A DNA stretch of 64,000 nucleotides from Sipunculus nudus (GCA_026874595.1 CM049317.1:12876882-12940881); one strand, 5' to 3'. Counted from the first letter of the stretch, positions 1 to 12,408 are shown. The notes: generated from the sequence alone by a model not told the origin. Program-made: numbers and translations.

Positions 1-819
1 ACAGACAGACAGACAAACAGGGAGGGAAAGACAGTGAAAGCAGATGGGCGTACAAAACCTAAAGGACACAGACATTACGTACAGAATTCAAAATTTAAAA
101 AAGTACATATATTATTTAACATTGAATTCAATATACATTTTATTTTTGCAGGTACAATAAATGTTCAATTATCTTACAGTGGTGTATAAGCTGAACCTTC
201 ACCGTGGTAGGCCGGAGTATCGTCAGCGTCATACACTGTGAGAATCTAAGGGAAGAAGCGAAAATATATACTTCAGCTGGTTCATGTGTTCAATGCGCGA
301 TGCTTCGGTAGACCACATTAAAAAATAGTTTTACGGCTTCGCTGACCATATTTTTCGTGGATGATTCCCTTTTTTCCAAGGAAGACATTGTCCTCGCTAA
401 TGTCGGTAATTTGTGCAAAGGCACATATTCCGTAAAATAATCCTAAAAGACAAGAAACGCCTAATTTTATTTTTCAGTTAAGGCATATTGCACTTATAAA
501 ATAACTCATTCGCTCTCATTCTCCTATAGTCAAATAAAATTCTGGTTACTTATGTACTCTGACTTTGTAACACACTGTCCCGATGTTTCCCCGATGTTTA
601 TCTATCAAGAAAGGTACCAGCATACCTATACGTGTAAGATTCACACAGATACAGAGTTAACTGATAAAAATAAGTGACCAATTGGCCATGACGCTCAGGT
701 AATTTTGACTGGGTGCTCATGTTTTTTTTTTTGTTTTTTTTTTTATTAATGTTATATATTGTCTGTGAGAATAACCTATGGCTAAAGTTACAGTTTTGAA
801 AAAATTGACAGAAAATAAA
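1..819. other. AT-rich non-coding flank
   Basis: No supported exon. The first bases are a short CAGA-type simple repeat. A T-rich run lies at about 721-745. Sequence resembling the downstream 155 bp repeat unit (the GGGTGCTCA motif) appears near 712. Nothing else is recognisable. Confidence 0.5.
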
Positions 820-2725
820 AATTTCAGGATTCATATGAGACCTGCCCAGGACCCCTCTAGATTTCACAATAGAAGGTTCCAAGGAAAATAGATACAATTT
901 GTACCCTGTCTGTCTGGGTGCTCAAATTCATGTTTCTGGTCCATAGCTAGCAGAATATACGTCACCATGATCCAATTTCAGGTTTCCAAGGAGAATTGCC
1001 GAGGATTCCCCTGATTGTAACGTTAGAAGAGTCTAGGGCTAATGGATACAAATTGTGCCTTGTCTCTCTGGGTGCGCCAAACCATTTTTCAGCCAAAAGG
1101 TCACACAATTCAGGACCTCTCTAAATTTTATGTTAAAAGATTCTAGGCCTTATGGATACAATTTGTGCCCTGTCTGACTGTCTGGGTGCTTACATGACAT
1201 ATTATCTGATACGTTGCAAAATATAGGTCATGTTGACCTAATTTCAGGTACGTAAGGACACCGGCCAAGGACGTCTAAGAATGTTACATTGGAAGATTCG
1301 AGGCCTTACAGATACAATGTGTGCCCTGCCTGACTGTCTGGGTAATAATGTGACTTCTTTTCCTTAAGGTCATGGTGACCTAATTTAAGTTTTCCACAGA
1401 CATTTTCTAGTACGTCTCAGAATATTACATTAGAAGATTCTAGGTCTAACAAATACAATGTGTGCCCTTCCTGACTTTCTTGGTGCTCAAAATCCTGTTT
1501 TCGGCCTGTAGGTCACAAAATGTAGGTCACCATGACCTAATTACAGGTTTCAAAGGAGATTTGCCTAGGACCTCCCAGGATGTTGTATTAGAAGATTTTA
1601 GGCCTTACAGATATGATATATGCCCATCTGACATTCGGAAGGCTCAAAATCAGGTTTTTGTCTTCTAGGTCACAAAATGTAGGTCACCATGACATAATTT
1701 CAGATTTCCAAGGAGATTTGCCTAGAGCCTCCCATGAAATTGTGTGAGAAGAATCTAGGCCCAACAGATACGATTTGTCACCATCTGACATTCAACGTGT
1801 TCATAAAACATCTTTTTCCTTTAGGTCACAGGCTAAGGTCACAGTTACCTAATTTCAGGTTTCTAAGGACATTTGCCTAGGACCTCCCCCAATGTCATGT
1901 TGGAGGATTCTAGGCCTAGTGGATATTATTTGTGTCCGATCTGACTGTCTGGGTGCTCACAATCATGTTTTCGGCCCATAGGTCACAAAATATAGATGAA
2001 CCTCGACCTAAATTCAGGTTTCAAAGGAGAGATTTGCCTAGAAACTGCTAGGATATTGAGTTAAAAGATCTAGGCCTCGCATATACGATTTGTCCCCATC
2101 TGACGTTCAGGGTGCTCGAAATCATGTTTTTGGCCTGTGGTTCACAAGATATAGGTCACCATGACCTAATTTTAAGTTTACAAGGAAATTTGCCCAGAAC
2201 CTCCTAAATGTTCTGTATGAGGTTTCTAGGCCTAATGGATACAATTTGTTCCGTCTGACTGTCTGATGGCTCGAAATCATGTTTTCGACCCATAGGTCAC
2301 AAAATATAGGTCACCATGACCAAATTCAGGTTTTCTAAGAAGACTTGCCTAGAAACTCCAACGATATTGTGTTAGAAGATTCTAGGCCTCACAGATACGA
2401 GTTGTCCCCATCTGACATTCAGGGTGCTCATATGACATCTGTTCCCTATAGGTCGCAGAATATAGGTCACAGTGACCTAGTTTCAGGTTTTCTAGGAGAA
2501 CTTGCCTATGATCTCCCAAAATGTCAGGTTAGAGATTTCTAGGCTAATGGATACAATTTGTGCCCCATCTGACTGTCTGGGTGGCCAAATCATGTTTCCG
2601 GCCCGTATGTCACACAATATAGGTCACCATGACCTAATTTTGCGTTTCCAAGGAGATTTGCCCAGGACATCCCGGGATGTACAGTTAGAAGTTTCCAGGT
2701 CTAACGGTTACGATTTGTGGCCTGT
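820..2725 (+). repeat. Tandem array, about 155 bp unit, with AGGTCAnnnTGACCT palindromes
   Basis: About eleven to twelve diverged copies of a unit of roughly 146-160 bp. Each copy has the same order of blocks: an AGGTCA-CCA-TGACCT palindrome, then CTAATTTCAGGTTTCC, AAGGAGATTTGCC, a TTCTAGGCC block, a GATACAATTTGTGCCC block and a TGACTGTCTGGGTGCTC block. Anchors at about 1225, 1367, 1524, 1681, 1830, 2153, 2311, 2464 and 2621 give the period. Copies differ by many substitutions, so the array is old or evolves without homogenisation. The short plus-strand open frames inside it (1462, 2345, 2502) run across repeat units and are not genes. Diverged single copies or short arrays of the same family occur at 9480-9705, 56450-57780 and, reversed, at 60230-60970. 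Confidence 0.85.
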
Positions 2726-3740
2726 TAAAGGACGGACGGTCGGACAGCCGAACGGACGCCGGACAAAGGGTGATCGCTATAGCTCAGATGACTTACAGTC
2801 AGCTGAGCTAACTAGTTTACCCTAATCTACTTGCTACTTACCTCCAGCTAAACTTAAACTTCAGCCGAATTTTTAAATCGGAAAAACAGCGTCTTTCGTA
2901 GGCTGTCGGTGTCGTTTTCCACACTGAGCCTGGGACGAAGACAAAGATGAAAAATCTAAGTTATTAATGGTCTGTAGGGGCGTCAATACAGGCTGGTGGT
3001 GGGGATATATAGCCCCTCGCGTATTGTTAAGGGGGATAATAAATAAAAACATAGCTCTTTCAATCACATAGTAAGATTAATATACTGGAAATCAATATTC
3101 CTTGAAGAGAAATAGACCAGTTTAAATGTGAAAGAGATACCAGAATTATACCGAATGCAGGTATATTTATTATTATATTGGAATACCGCTATGGTAGTTC
3201 TTTTTGGAAATTTCACAGTAGTAAATGTTAAACCCTATTTGATGTTTGCTTCAGCAATTCATTTGTAAAAACATGGTTAAAACTAAATGTATGCATCCGC
3301 CAAGCGATCAAAGAAAGGCTCCCATAGGAAGCCATCAACTAGGCGATAATTAGGAATAGGCCTTATTACGTACGTCCTTGAGAATTAGGTCAAGGTCAAA
3401 TATAATATATATAGAAAATCTAAGACCTAGGATTTTTACTGTGCCCAGATTTCAGCTCTTGAAAAGCAGCCATACGGGAGACCGGGAGCAAACAGAAATT
3501 ACAGAAGACAGAAAACACCGTGTTTAAATCGATGGTTTTGCACTCTGGGTAGGTCAATCCGCAAAAGCTTTCCCACATATCAGTTTGCTGGCCCCTTTCC
3601 TACCCACCCACGAACTGGCGGAGATCATTTCAGTAGCGTTTGCGTGATTCTGTTACAATCCAACAAATCAACTACTCAACAAACAAAGGAGTGAAAACGT
3701 AACCTCGTTTGCGGAAATCAGTATATGCTTTAATACTTAC
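2726..3740. other. Array tail and presumed gene A intron or 3' region
   Basis: The 155 bp array ends in a GGACGGACGG-type tail followed by GTGATCGCTATAGCTCA, the same tail seen near 57730-57785. The remaining sequence is AT-rich. I found no exon continuing gene A that starts with two codon bases, so the next exon of gene A is either here and unrecognised or outside the window. Confidence 0.4.
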
Positions 3741-3911
3741 GCAACGGATCATATGAGACATTGACGCCCGCAGTCTCGTAGTGGAGTTTCCTGAAAACAA
3801 CCTTCCGGTGTTTATACAAGCTCGACCACCAGGAATGGTTCTGGATCTGTTCAGGGATTTGTTTACACGGTAAACGGTGTATTTTACCGTGCAGGGACTC
3901 GTTAACAGCAG
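3741..3911 (-). CDS. Gene A exon, non-WSC extracellular segment (last exon seen)
   Basis: Candidate internal exon of the multi-WSC gene. The acceptor is a good pyrimidine tract ending TTTGCAG, the donor is C|GTAAGT, and length is 171 nt (2 + 56 codons + 1). It is therefore a symmetric phase 1-1 exon that joins in frame to the exon at 5614-5793. The peptide has two aromatic/basic clusters (WWSSLYKHRKVVFRK) and ends GVNVSYDPL. It has only one cysteine and no WSC signature, and I do not recognise a family. It contains potential N-glycosylation sites (NES, NHS, NVS), which suits a secreted protein. No stop codon is seen, so the gene should continue toward position 1. The call rests on splice sites and phase, not on homology. 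Confidence 0.5.
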
Positions 3912-5613
3912 CTGCAAAGAGAAAAATATACGCGTAATATTTTTAATATGAAAGGCTTAAGCCCCCTATTATAAACCGCCGTAACCTTTTAAAGGCTTTT
4001 AGACCATTTTTGCGGCCTGAAACCTCCCCCCCCCCTTTCCGGACCTGGGGACCTTGTATTAAGTGTTGCCATCAGTCCTCTTGGGTTGGACCCCTCCTTT
4101 TCCTAAATCCTAGATCAATCCTTGCTATTCCAGAGGCTTTCAAATTCGTGAAAGGAGAAACCACGCGGAAAAAATAAAATAATGTATATAATATCACTTT
4201 ATACGTAAAAGGCACTGTAGAAGCTGGCGTTTAAAAGAACCATCAATGATCTCGTTGCACCTTTGGACTTGTTAATATGTCAGATCTATTTTGATGTAGG
4301 TTCTTGAACGGTTAATGTTGTAATATATTACACGTTTGAAGAGTACAGCCAATGACAAAGGGAAATGGGGGATATTAGCTGAAATGCTCATTGAATATAT
4401 ATTTAATATCATCTTTCAAATTTTTCCAGACTGCTAGCATTTTCTATTTTTCATTGAAATTTCATGTAATCCAAATGGTTGTGATTTGTGGTTGTACATC
4501 AAACCTTTATATACATGTACTGATAACTATTTCTACTATTATCGGGAAATTTCGTTGCATGGAATATATGACCTCCCTTACGTATAATCTGCGTTTTATA
4601 TACGTTTGCTTAGCCTTTAATCGAGCAGTTTCAGATTCATTTTAACAAAAGAAATTCAACCCGTTATAAGAAAGGCCCTTAATTTGAAATTAAATGGCCT
4701 GGTGTAAAACAGGATAAGTGTACAATAAACACATTTTAAAATAAGAACGTTCATATAAACTTGTTGGCAAGGCGTGTTTATTTTCAAATTGGAGCACCAC
4801 CAGTGGACAGTTAATAATACCGGCAAGAAAAAGACTGCTTTGTGCAAAAATGCTCAACGCGGTGTCTTGATCATATCATTATCGTGTTTATGCTGCACAA
4901 GGTTTTCAGGCCGCTCATATTTTTCGAGGTACTTATTTTTGTGTAAGAACACCGAGTCGTTGCTGTTGCCCCAATCCCCAAATATTTTGTAATTGTATCA
5001 GGAAAAAAATTATTAAACTTTGGTTCTTTCGTGTGCAATATTTAAAATCCTGAAGGACATAGCGGTCTGCCAAACATATAGATTTTCTCAACCGGTGAAG
5101 CTTTAAAGGAACTAATTACATTTTAACGCTGCGTGCTTAATCCTGTATGCAAATGGAAAGAAACTTGCATCGGGCCCGATTTGTGTTTCAACACATAATC
5201 ACAGCGTCCGCACCACCTAGCAGCCGTACCGAGCCGTTTTTTGTGAAATAAACTTTTACAAGCTTTAAACGGTGTTTCTTCTTTCAAGTGTCTTCTTCTT
5301 GTTTAGTTGTAGTGCATGCGCATGATCAAAACCTATCGTTTTTATTATTAACAGACATGCATTGATGGTGTTTACTAACAAGCAGAACCATTCTAAAGTA
5401 TAAAACAGGTGAGCTGAAGAAAGTAAGTCCGTGCGCCTTAACTGTTTTGCTGGAAAACTCGTGTATACAAGTATATGGAGACAATGCACGTATTATCGCA
5501 AATTTTTATGTACCTTCTATGAACGTATTGCTGATTTGTCCCGATTTGTTTCGGTAAAAGCACACTAAATACATCTAACAAAGATATGACAGTATACATA
5601 TTCATTTACTTGC
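3912..5613. other. Gene A intron
   Basis: AT-rich intronic DNA. A short C-rich run lies near 4025-4037. Short open frames here (4391-4645 plus strand, 5265-5489 minus strand) lack splice signals in the right phase or any recognisable motif. Confidence 0.4.
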
Positions 5614-5793
5614 CCTGTATCGTCTTCGGTTTTACAGGTAGAACATCCGGAGATTTGGTTACGAGTGCTGGCACCTCCTCTTGTTCATTTTCCTTCCACT
5701 TTGAAATTTGATCAACAGATGTGAAAAAATCTTTAAACAGATCGTTAGGTTTCTTCCAAGATTCCGTGTATTTCATCATTAAGAGTGGTAAAG
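5614..5793 (-). CDS. Gene A linker exon after WSC4 (probable GC-AG intron donor)
   Basis: Candidate internal exon between WSC4 and the 3741-3911 exon. The acceptor is strong (GTTTGTTTTTCTATACAG). The exon begins with two codon bases and encodes about 60 residues with no cysteine. The sequence is hydrophilic, with a Glu-rich then Pro/Val/Lys-rich end (EEVPALVTKSPDVLPVKPK), which looks like an extended inter-domain linker. Read to CAGG|GCAAGT it uses a GC donor of the usual non-canonical type and ends in phase 1, giving 180 nt (2 + 59 codons + 1) and preserving frame on both sides. The alternative GT donor four bases later would end in phase 2 and would not join the next exon. The longer open frame upstream of the acceptor contains a hydrophobic stretch that would be intronic under this model, so it should not be read as a membrane segment. 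Confidence 0.5.
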
Positions 5794-6402
5794 CTGTATA
5801 GAAAAACAAACCATAAATTAGCCAATCAGATCGGTACCGCTGCACCAACTGTACTCGACTCAGACAAATGTTAGAACATTCAGTAAAAATGTAATATACG
5901 TGTATTTCTGTAAATGGTAGTTTAAAAATGATTGATTTGCCTTCTTAAAACCCCCGAAATAATACAATTAATATAACATAATTCAATGTGTAAAAATAGA
6001 AATTTATTGATCCTTATATAGTACCGTTATCGCATAACGAAAGTATTACCTTATATGATGTGTGCTGCACAGGGGCATCAATACAGGGGGTGACTGAGGA
6101 TATATATCCCCCACGTTTTAGCAAGGGGGATGGTGAATGGAATCATTTCCCCTGATATTCAGAGAATTATGTTTTTTTTATTGAAAATGAAATATATTAT
6201 TAATTAGAATTTTAGAATTTGGTTCGATTTCTGAGTTTACTTTGAAATATTATATATCAAACATAATTTAGAATTAACATATAATGGAAAATTATACCTA
6301 ACTTTTTAAAATATTATACTTATTTTAATATGTTTGAAATGTGTCTCACAGACAATGTATTTTCTTTGTGGTATTGCATAATTTAGTGTTGATGTATCTT
6401 AC
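5794..6402. other. Gene A intron
   Basis: AT-rich intron of about 600 bp. A block at about 6060-6130 (gggggatatat... ccccacg type) resembles one near 2975-3040, suggesting a small dispersed repeat. Nothing else is seen. Confidence 0.4.
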
Positions 6403-6578
6403 CTGGAGGGGACGTGTGGGCGTAGCCTTTAGCTTGGCGTCGATCACTGTAACTGTCATAACCACTCATATATTTAGACGCTCCACATAAGGCTCTGACG
6501 TCACCAGGGCATGGTTTGCAGTAGCTAATAGGTCTCCAGGTCATGTTAACATCCTTCAGTTCACAATAACAGGTGGTA
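6403..6578 (-). CDS. Gene A WSC4 domain, C-terminal half exon
   Basis: Encodes the second half of the fourth WSC domain of gene A. The acceptor is TATTTACAG and the donor is CCAG|GTAAGA. Length is 176 nt (1 + 58 codons + 1). The peptide starts with the Cys-x-Cys motif of the half-domain (TTCYCEL), then has YCKPCPGD and LCGASKYMSGYDSY, matching the WSC pattern C-x3-C-x-G ... C-G ... Tyr. A Gly/Ser/Pro-rich tail follows. WSC domains are extracellular, carbohydrate-binding-type modules, known from yeast cell wall sensors, fungal enzymes, and animal kremen and xylosyltransferase proteins. The partner half-exon is at 7110-7302, and the junction codon (TT|T, Phe) is in frame. Confidence 0.8.
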
Positions 6579-7109
6579 CTGTAAATAATTTGTATTCCTT
6601 CACGCATAGTAATTTTATAAAATATCGCTGATATCCAATGAACTGATATGTAAAATACAACAGTATGTATAAAGTATATTATAAAATATATTTAATTTGA
6701 CGGTGGTACCACTTTTTCACGGAACGCCTCTCTGGCTAGACTCGGATATGAACGATTCGACTTGAAATGTTAAATTGTGCCGAATGTGTCCAAAGAGGTT
6801 TCATTCTCTATATTGTTTTATAAATCCTGAGCAATTTAGATTATTTTTTGAGTGGCTATAAATGCATAATCTATTAGACACAAACGACTGTGTATCCAGT
6901 GGGTGATCGTGCATCGTCATATCATGTTTAGAATGAAACTAGACTGGTCTTACAGAGTAAATAATGAAAGGGTAATAAGTTATTAGTAATAATAATGATT
7001 ATTATTTTTATTTATTATAATGCGATATTTTATAATTTAGCACGTGGGAAGGTCATACGCAATAAAGTTTAAAAAATCATTTCATTGCAAATTATGCAAT
7101 AGTGCTTAC
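6579..7109. other. Intron inside the WSC4 domain (phase 2)
   Basis: AT-rich intron of 531 bp separating the two halves of WSC4. No feature is seen inside it except AT-rich runs. Confidence 0.5.
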
Positions 7110-7302
7110 AAATTAAATATGAAAAAGTGTCTGTATGGGTAGCAGAGTTGTGCACAGCGACGGGGTTGCATGACGTCAGAGGATTCTTTCTTTACCAGAC
7201 ATGGAACTTTCCTTTTCGTCAAACTGTGATAACACATGGTTTCCAAGCTGTCGCCAGGCAGAAAACAGCCCCGGGTAAACGGTATCATCAAGTATGCTCC
7301 GT
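7110..7302 (-). CDS. Gene A WSC4 domain, N-terminal half exon
   Basis: First half of WSC4. The acceptor is CTGTTTACAG and the donor is TT|GTAAGC. Length is 193 nt (2 + 63 codons + 2). The peptide has the domain-opening RGCFLPGD, and then MQPRRCAQLCYPYRHFFIF, where CAQLC is the C-x3-C pair seen in the other N-terminal halves. Two extra cysteines (ETMCY, VPCLV) lie between them and are not present in the other domains, so this module could carry an additional disulfide. It joins in frame to 6403-6578. The next confident upstream exon is the C-terminal half of WSC3 at 24282-24418, about 17 kb away. Confidence 0.8.
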
Positions 7303-7434
7303 CTGTAAACAGGAATAAAAACATTATTTAATTCTAAATTATAATTGATTTCGAGAAAGGTATAGGGTTAAAACTGATTGTAATAGGTTAGCGGTATGCG
7401 TAAAATGCCCTTTTTACGCTACAGTAATTTTATT

Positions 7435-7600
7435 TTAAAGGGACGTAATAACGTGTAAACCATGTTGAATAAACACGAAATTTAGCCGCTTCTTTCTAAA
7501 ATAAATTGGTACCTGCCAAAATCTTGCCCCCAAATCGTTGACGAGTGTTAAAAAAAGTGGATCCGGCGTGATCACCGGCGCCAACATAAACATACGGTGA
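7435..7600 (+). repeat. Dispersed repeat, copy 1 (copy 2 at 15663-15840)
   Basis: Shares ordered blocks with 15663-15840: TCTTTCTAAAATAAA, TACCTG(C/T)CAAAAT, a central ACGAGTGTT block and a GCG(C/T)GAT block followed by AACATAAACA. The match is diverged but collinear. A third, shorter relative begins near 55960 (GGGGCCCTATCACCTAT). Probably an old small transposable element or SINE fragment. Confidence 0.5.
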
Positions 7601-7624
7601 ACAACATCTGCTTTTCCCATTTTG

Positions 7625-7722
7625 TTTCAAGGCTTACAGCCGGTGTTTCTTTCCAGGCTTACAGCTGGTGTTTCTTTCCAGGCTAACAGCCGGTGTTTCT
7701 TTCCAGGCTTACAGACGGTGTT
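7625..7722 (+). repeat. 25 bp minisatellite, four copies
   Basis: Four near-identical units of the form CAGGCTTACAGCCGGTGTTTCTTTC, with single substitutions between copies (cc/ct/ac before GGTG; one AACAG). The short plus-strand frames over it (7622, 7668) are repeat artefacts. Confidence 0.85.
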
Positions 7723-8499
7723 TCACAACCGCGAACATTTATGTTTGGACTCAGTGGCGAATCCAGGATGCTGCCATAAAGGGGGCAAAACTGCCACAAG
7801 AATATGATTTTTTAACGTATTTCGCTCAGCATCTCCATATTAATGGAACGTCGGATGTTTCATACAAAATTTGTTCAGTCTCTTTTATGACCTGAAATAG
7901 TGGCATTTCTCAAAGGAAATATGTGATAAATGGGTATTTAAATTTTGAATAAATTTAAATGTTAAACTCAATATACCACACTTAGCGGCAGAGTTAGAAT
8001 ATATTAAATGCTATGTAATGATTTAGAGATCCTTCAAATAGAAATGCTATTGAATAACCCAGCATTGTATTCATAAATAATTATAGCGGCAATGGCAATA
8101 AATTATATGAATCCCTGAAACATTTCAATTGCAAAACTGTTTAATTAAAATAATGTTTAAGAATATTAATAGCTGGATTTACATTAAGTTCCACCTATCT
8201 CATGCTGAAAATGTACAAGTTTCCTTTCCGGCAAAGTTTGGTTTTTCATGTAAATGTACTCTCCATTTCCTACATTCATTTCTTCCTGTATTCCAATTAA
8301 TCATGAACTTTCCGTTCAATCGGTCCGAATTTCGCAAGAACGAATATGTCCTTTAAAGATGGAATTTCGCCCTGCCGAAATATGTATAACTGTCCAAAAA
8401 ACATAAGATTGAAATGGAAACATTTGTCAGTAAACTAACCATAACGTATGCCTTATTCCTGGCCATAGGGTGATTTACTTTTAGTATGTAGCCATTTAT

Positions 8500-9075
8500 G
8501 CACATCCAATAGTTATCTATAGTATTGGAGAGGGAGCATTTCCACTCGGAAAGGTATGGGGTAATGCAGCTTGAGGTTTAACCGTCCATGGGGTGATTTC
8601 ATTCACTGGTATTGCCGGGGTCCTCTGGGGGGGGGGGGGAACTGTGACAGAATGAGAGGAGGTTAGCTTGAGATTATGAGTTTTTTTTAATATGGGTTTT
8701 AAGAACAGTTTGAAGCCAACCTGATTAACCAAATTCAATGTGGACCTTGTGACCTTGACGTTTGACCTAGTGATCCCAAAATCAATAGAACTTCTCCTAT
8801 TGGCAGGTGCGCCACGTGGAAGACAGAAGGTTTGAGATGAAAAGTTTGGCTTAAAATGCATCCACAATCCTTTTAAAGAAGTGGGTCCGGTGACCTTGAC
8901 CTTTGACCTCATGACACCAAAATAAAAAAGGTTCTTACATTGCTGGTAGGTTATATAAAAGCCAAGTTTGAAATCCATATGTCAATCAAAACTGGAGTTA
9001 TCATCCGGAAACAAATTTCACAGACATAACGAAAGACGAACAGATGGACGGACAGGTTGATTAATATAGGGCATC
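8500..9075 (-). repeat. Interspersed repeat with GACCTTGACCTTTGACC blocks
   Basis: Contains blocks TGACCTTGAC(C/G)TTTGACCT twice (about 8750 and 8890), an AAACTGGAGTTATCATCCGG block at about 8986, and a GACGGACGGACAGG tail. The TCATCCGG block recurs, reverse-complemented, near 46265-46285, and related GGTCAAAGGTCA blocks fill 49780-50500. A poly-G run lies at 8629-8639. The 153-residue minus-strand open frame here (8517-8978) translates this repeat and has no recognisable protein features. Confidence 0.6.
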
Positions 9076-9479
9076 CGCTTATTCAAACAGGGCTTAAATA
9101 AACGACACAAGGTTTCAGTACAGATGAAACCACAGTTGTAAATCTGATTATATCAACACAATTTGGCAGTTTCAAAAGAGGAAAAATGGATCGAAAATAG
9201 AAAAAAAACACTGGTGGCACCACCAGTCTTCAGGAACTGAGGAAACTAATCATAAACAATAATCTCACTGGGTTTCAGGACATTTGATAAAACCACAGGT
9301 GAGAAACTGACATAATTGCTGTCATTTGACAGTCTAGAAACATAAAAAAAAATCATGAAAATAAGAAAGTAAAAAATACCAGTGGCGCCTTCAGTTTTCG
9401 GGAACTGAAGAAACTTGTCATGGCCAATTTTCAAGGCAAGTTCATGATAATCCAAGCATTAATTATCAACATAATGGAG

Positions 9480-9705
9480 CTTTTGTATCAAAATTTTTCT
9501 GATGGGGTACTTACAAGCCCTATTGCTTGGAGGATATAGGTCACACTGACTTAATTTCAGGTTTCCAAGGAGATTTTTATAGACCTGACTGGATGTACAC
9601 TTTAAAGTTTCTAGGTCCAGCAGGAACGATTAGTGCCTGCTAACGTACGACCGGACGGCCGGACTGCCAGACGGCCTGACGGACGACGGACAAAGCACCA
9701 TACCT
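9480..9705 (+). repeat. Single diverged copy of the 155 bp repeat unit
   Basis: Has the order AGGTCACACTGACTTAATTT, CAGGTTTCCAAGGAGATTT, a TTTCTAGGTCC block and a GGACGG...GACAAAG tail. It ends in the same way as the array at 820-2725. Confidence 0.65.
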
Positions 9706-12408
9706 ATGAAATATAAAAATGAATAAAATAACGAACACTAAAGGGGGTGGGGCACGTGTCCCCTGTGCCCCCCACCCCCCAAGATCCGCCCATGGGACTA
9801 CTCTTGTTTTGGATCTACCACGCATGGACCCTAACACCCCACGCTTAGCAACATCTGGACCTGGCAACCATATGACTTACGGATGCAGCGTGATTTGACA
9901 GGTTTTGACATCATAAGGCCCAACCCTCAGGGTTATACCGTCCTCCCAATAATTAAATATCCAACGTGAATTAATAATGCTTTCCACATACCTCGTTCAG
10001 CGCTGTCGCTGGCTATCTACAAGCAGAGCTCCATATAAACGTAGCACAACACACACATAGACACAAAAAGAAACCTGTCACTCACAGCAGCAGATATTAT
10101 TCTCACAGACGATAAGTTGGGTCCAGAGATGGTGCGTGTGTGTTGGGGGGATGGTACAGAGAAATACAGGATCTATATCATACTAGGGTTTTACAGTTAA
10201 AGACTATACCACCATCAGCAGATCGCATATTAAACTAGTTATATAAAATATATGATTTATGTAGATAATACAATATCAATGCTGTTGTAATTTTCACTGG
10301 TAATTTTTCAACATATAATGTAGTTCCATGCAGAGCTAATTTCTCTAAGGGCTCAAATAACTGAGAACTGGCCGTTTTGTAGCTGACCCTTGACATCTAG
10401 TGCTGGAAAATGATAAGGGGTAGCGGTAACTTAAAATGTGAATATCTTGGCTTCCACCAAACCAAATTTTAAAATATATAGATCTATAGATATTGTTGAA
10501 GTGGTCTCTTACGGGTCTATTGATTTATGCAAAAACAATGTATGTATTAGGTAAAGCACATTTTGGGGGGGGGGGGGGGGAATGTTAAGTCCAATAAAAA
10601 ATATTTTTAAAATCTCGAATTTTATCAGGTATTCGTATTAACTATTGGTCGCTCAAACTTTCAATCTTTACCGTAAAATTATATATAATGATATAAAAAA
10701 TTATATTTAATTATATTAATGCTGTAAACAAATGACTGGTTTTGCCTTATTTCACTTTATGATTTAAAATAGCGCGTGGTATTTTGGCATGTAGGCATTT
10801 TCCTTGTGTCTACTGATATATTTGCTGGAGAATAATTTATTATACTATTGCACTATGTATACATATAAAAGAGAAGGCTCAGGTGATAACATGTATTAAC
10901 CTGGATACCAAGAACAATTGAAACTGAATGAGTTGCAGCTGATACACGTGAGTTGAAATTATAAAACTCACATTATTTAAGGCCAAGTAATAACAATTTC
11001 TAGAAAGATCTTCCATTGTAATAGACGCTATTAATTGCAGTGTCTATTTTTTTAGATACAACTTTCACTGTTTCTCTCCTTCTTATAAGTAATCTGGTAG
11101 ATAGAGAAGCATATTTGACTGAACACTTAAATAGTGTATAACAGGCATTTCACGCTTGGCCTTTGTTCTTCAGATTGTTCCTGAATAAAATTATAACTGA
11201 CGACACTTTGTCATCCTTTAAAAATGTTCATGTGTCTGTAAATTAAGAGGGGAATATCCGATATGTAACAAACATATAGTTTTATATATTTAGTTGTTTT
11301 GTAAAAAAATATACTTTGATCAGGTCTGAGATTCTGAACATTGTATATTTTAACAAAATAAATCTGAATGGCTCGTATACATTGAGTGTGAGAGAGTCAT
11401 TATTATCTAAATGAATAGGTATACGTATGCAGCAATGCAACCGTGTCTGGCGTAGGACTACAATAGGTAATATATGAAGAAACAACAATTGCTAAAGCAG
11501 TGTCTTGCATCAGAGGGAATTTCTTGTAAATTTGACGATGCAATTAGAGAGAACCACATTTTATTCATTGAAGATAAATATCTACAAAACAAAAGGCCAA
11601 TGTGATAAAAAAAAGACGCTCATCACCATTTTGAATATCTAATGCAAATGTATATTAGATAACATATAACATGTCTCATATATGTCTTAATTGTTGATGC
11701 AATCAATGAGTTACATCAATAAACATTTAAGAAAATGTTGTGCAAAAATTTACAATCTGAAACAATATTTTTTTTTTCATTTCAATTCTTGTGTGTTTTT
11801 AAGCTTTTGATTTTCCACATGTCAAGGTGTTTGATTATTCAAGAAATACTGAACACTCCTAAAGGCAACTTTTGCCTGTATGCGTCTTCACCCACTTACT
11901 TTCATGTATATTTTGGCAAAGTATTTTTTGTTTATATTTTGATGATAAACTATTAAATGACAAAGGAGTACAGAAAATGAATTATTCATGGTGTATTTGC
12001 CGTCAGGAATTTTTAGTTAACATAATCCGTGTGTGCATCTCTTTTTAACAAGTTTATGACGGGCCCTTTCTCTTCACTCGGAGCACAAAGATATACTTGT
12101 ATAGGAAATTGAAAGTAACAGTTTAGACAAAAATAAGGGTTTTATAGGAATCTTCAGTAACGAAAAGGGCAAATATAGTTTTCACTACACAGTCGTGTCC
12201 TGGTTACTTTAATTACATGACCATCGGTTCTACATGCAGCACCTCAAGGTATGTCTGATTAATCTATAGATGGCGCTACTTGTATAACCGCGACACGTAC
12301 ATGTATAGGTCTACAAAGATTATGGAATTAAAAAAAATGGTCTTATCACAAGAATTATTCAATAATAACAGATATTCAGAAACCCGTTATTGTCAATTGA
12401 CAGTACAT

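Noticed and set aside
5606-5848. Reading the whole minus-strand frame as a membrane-spanning exon
   Set aside because: The hydrophobic stretch lies upstream of the strong acceptor CTATACAG at 5794, so it is most likely intronic.
8517-8978. 153-residue minus-strand open frame
   Set aside because: It translates a dispersed repeat containing GACCTTTGACC blocks, has no motif or splice logic, and similar repeats occur elsewhere in the window.
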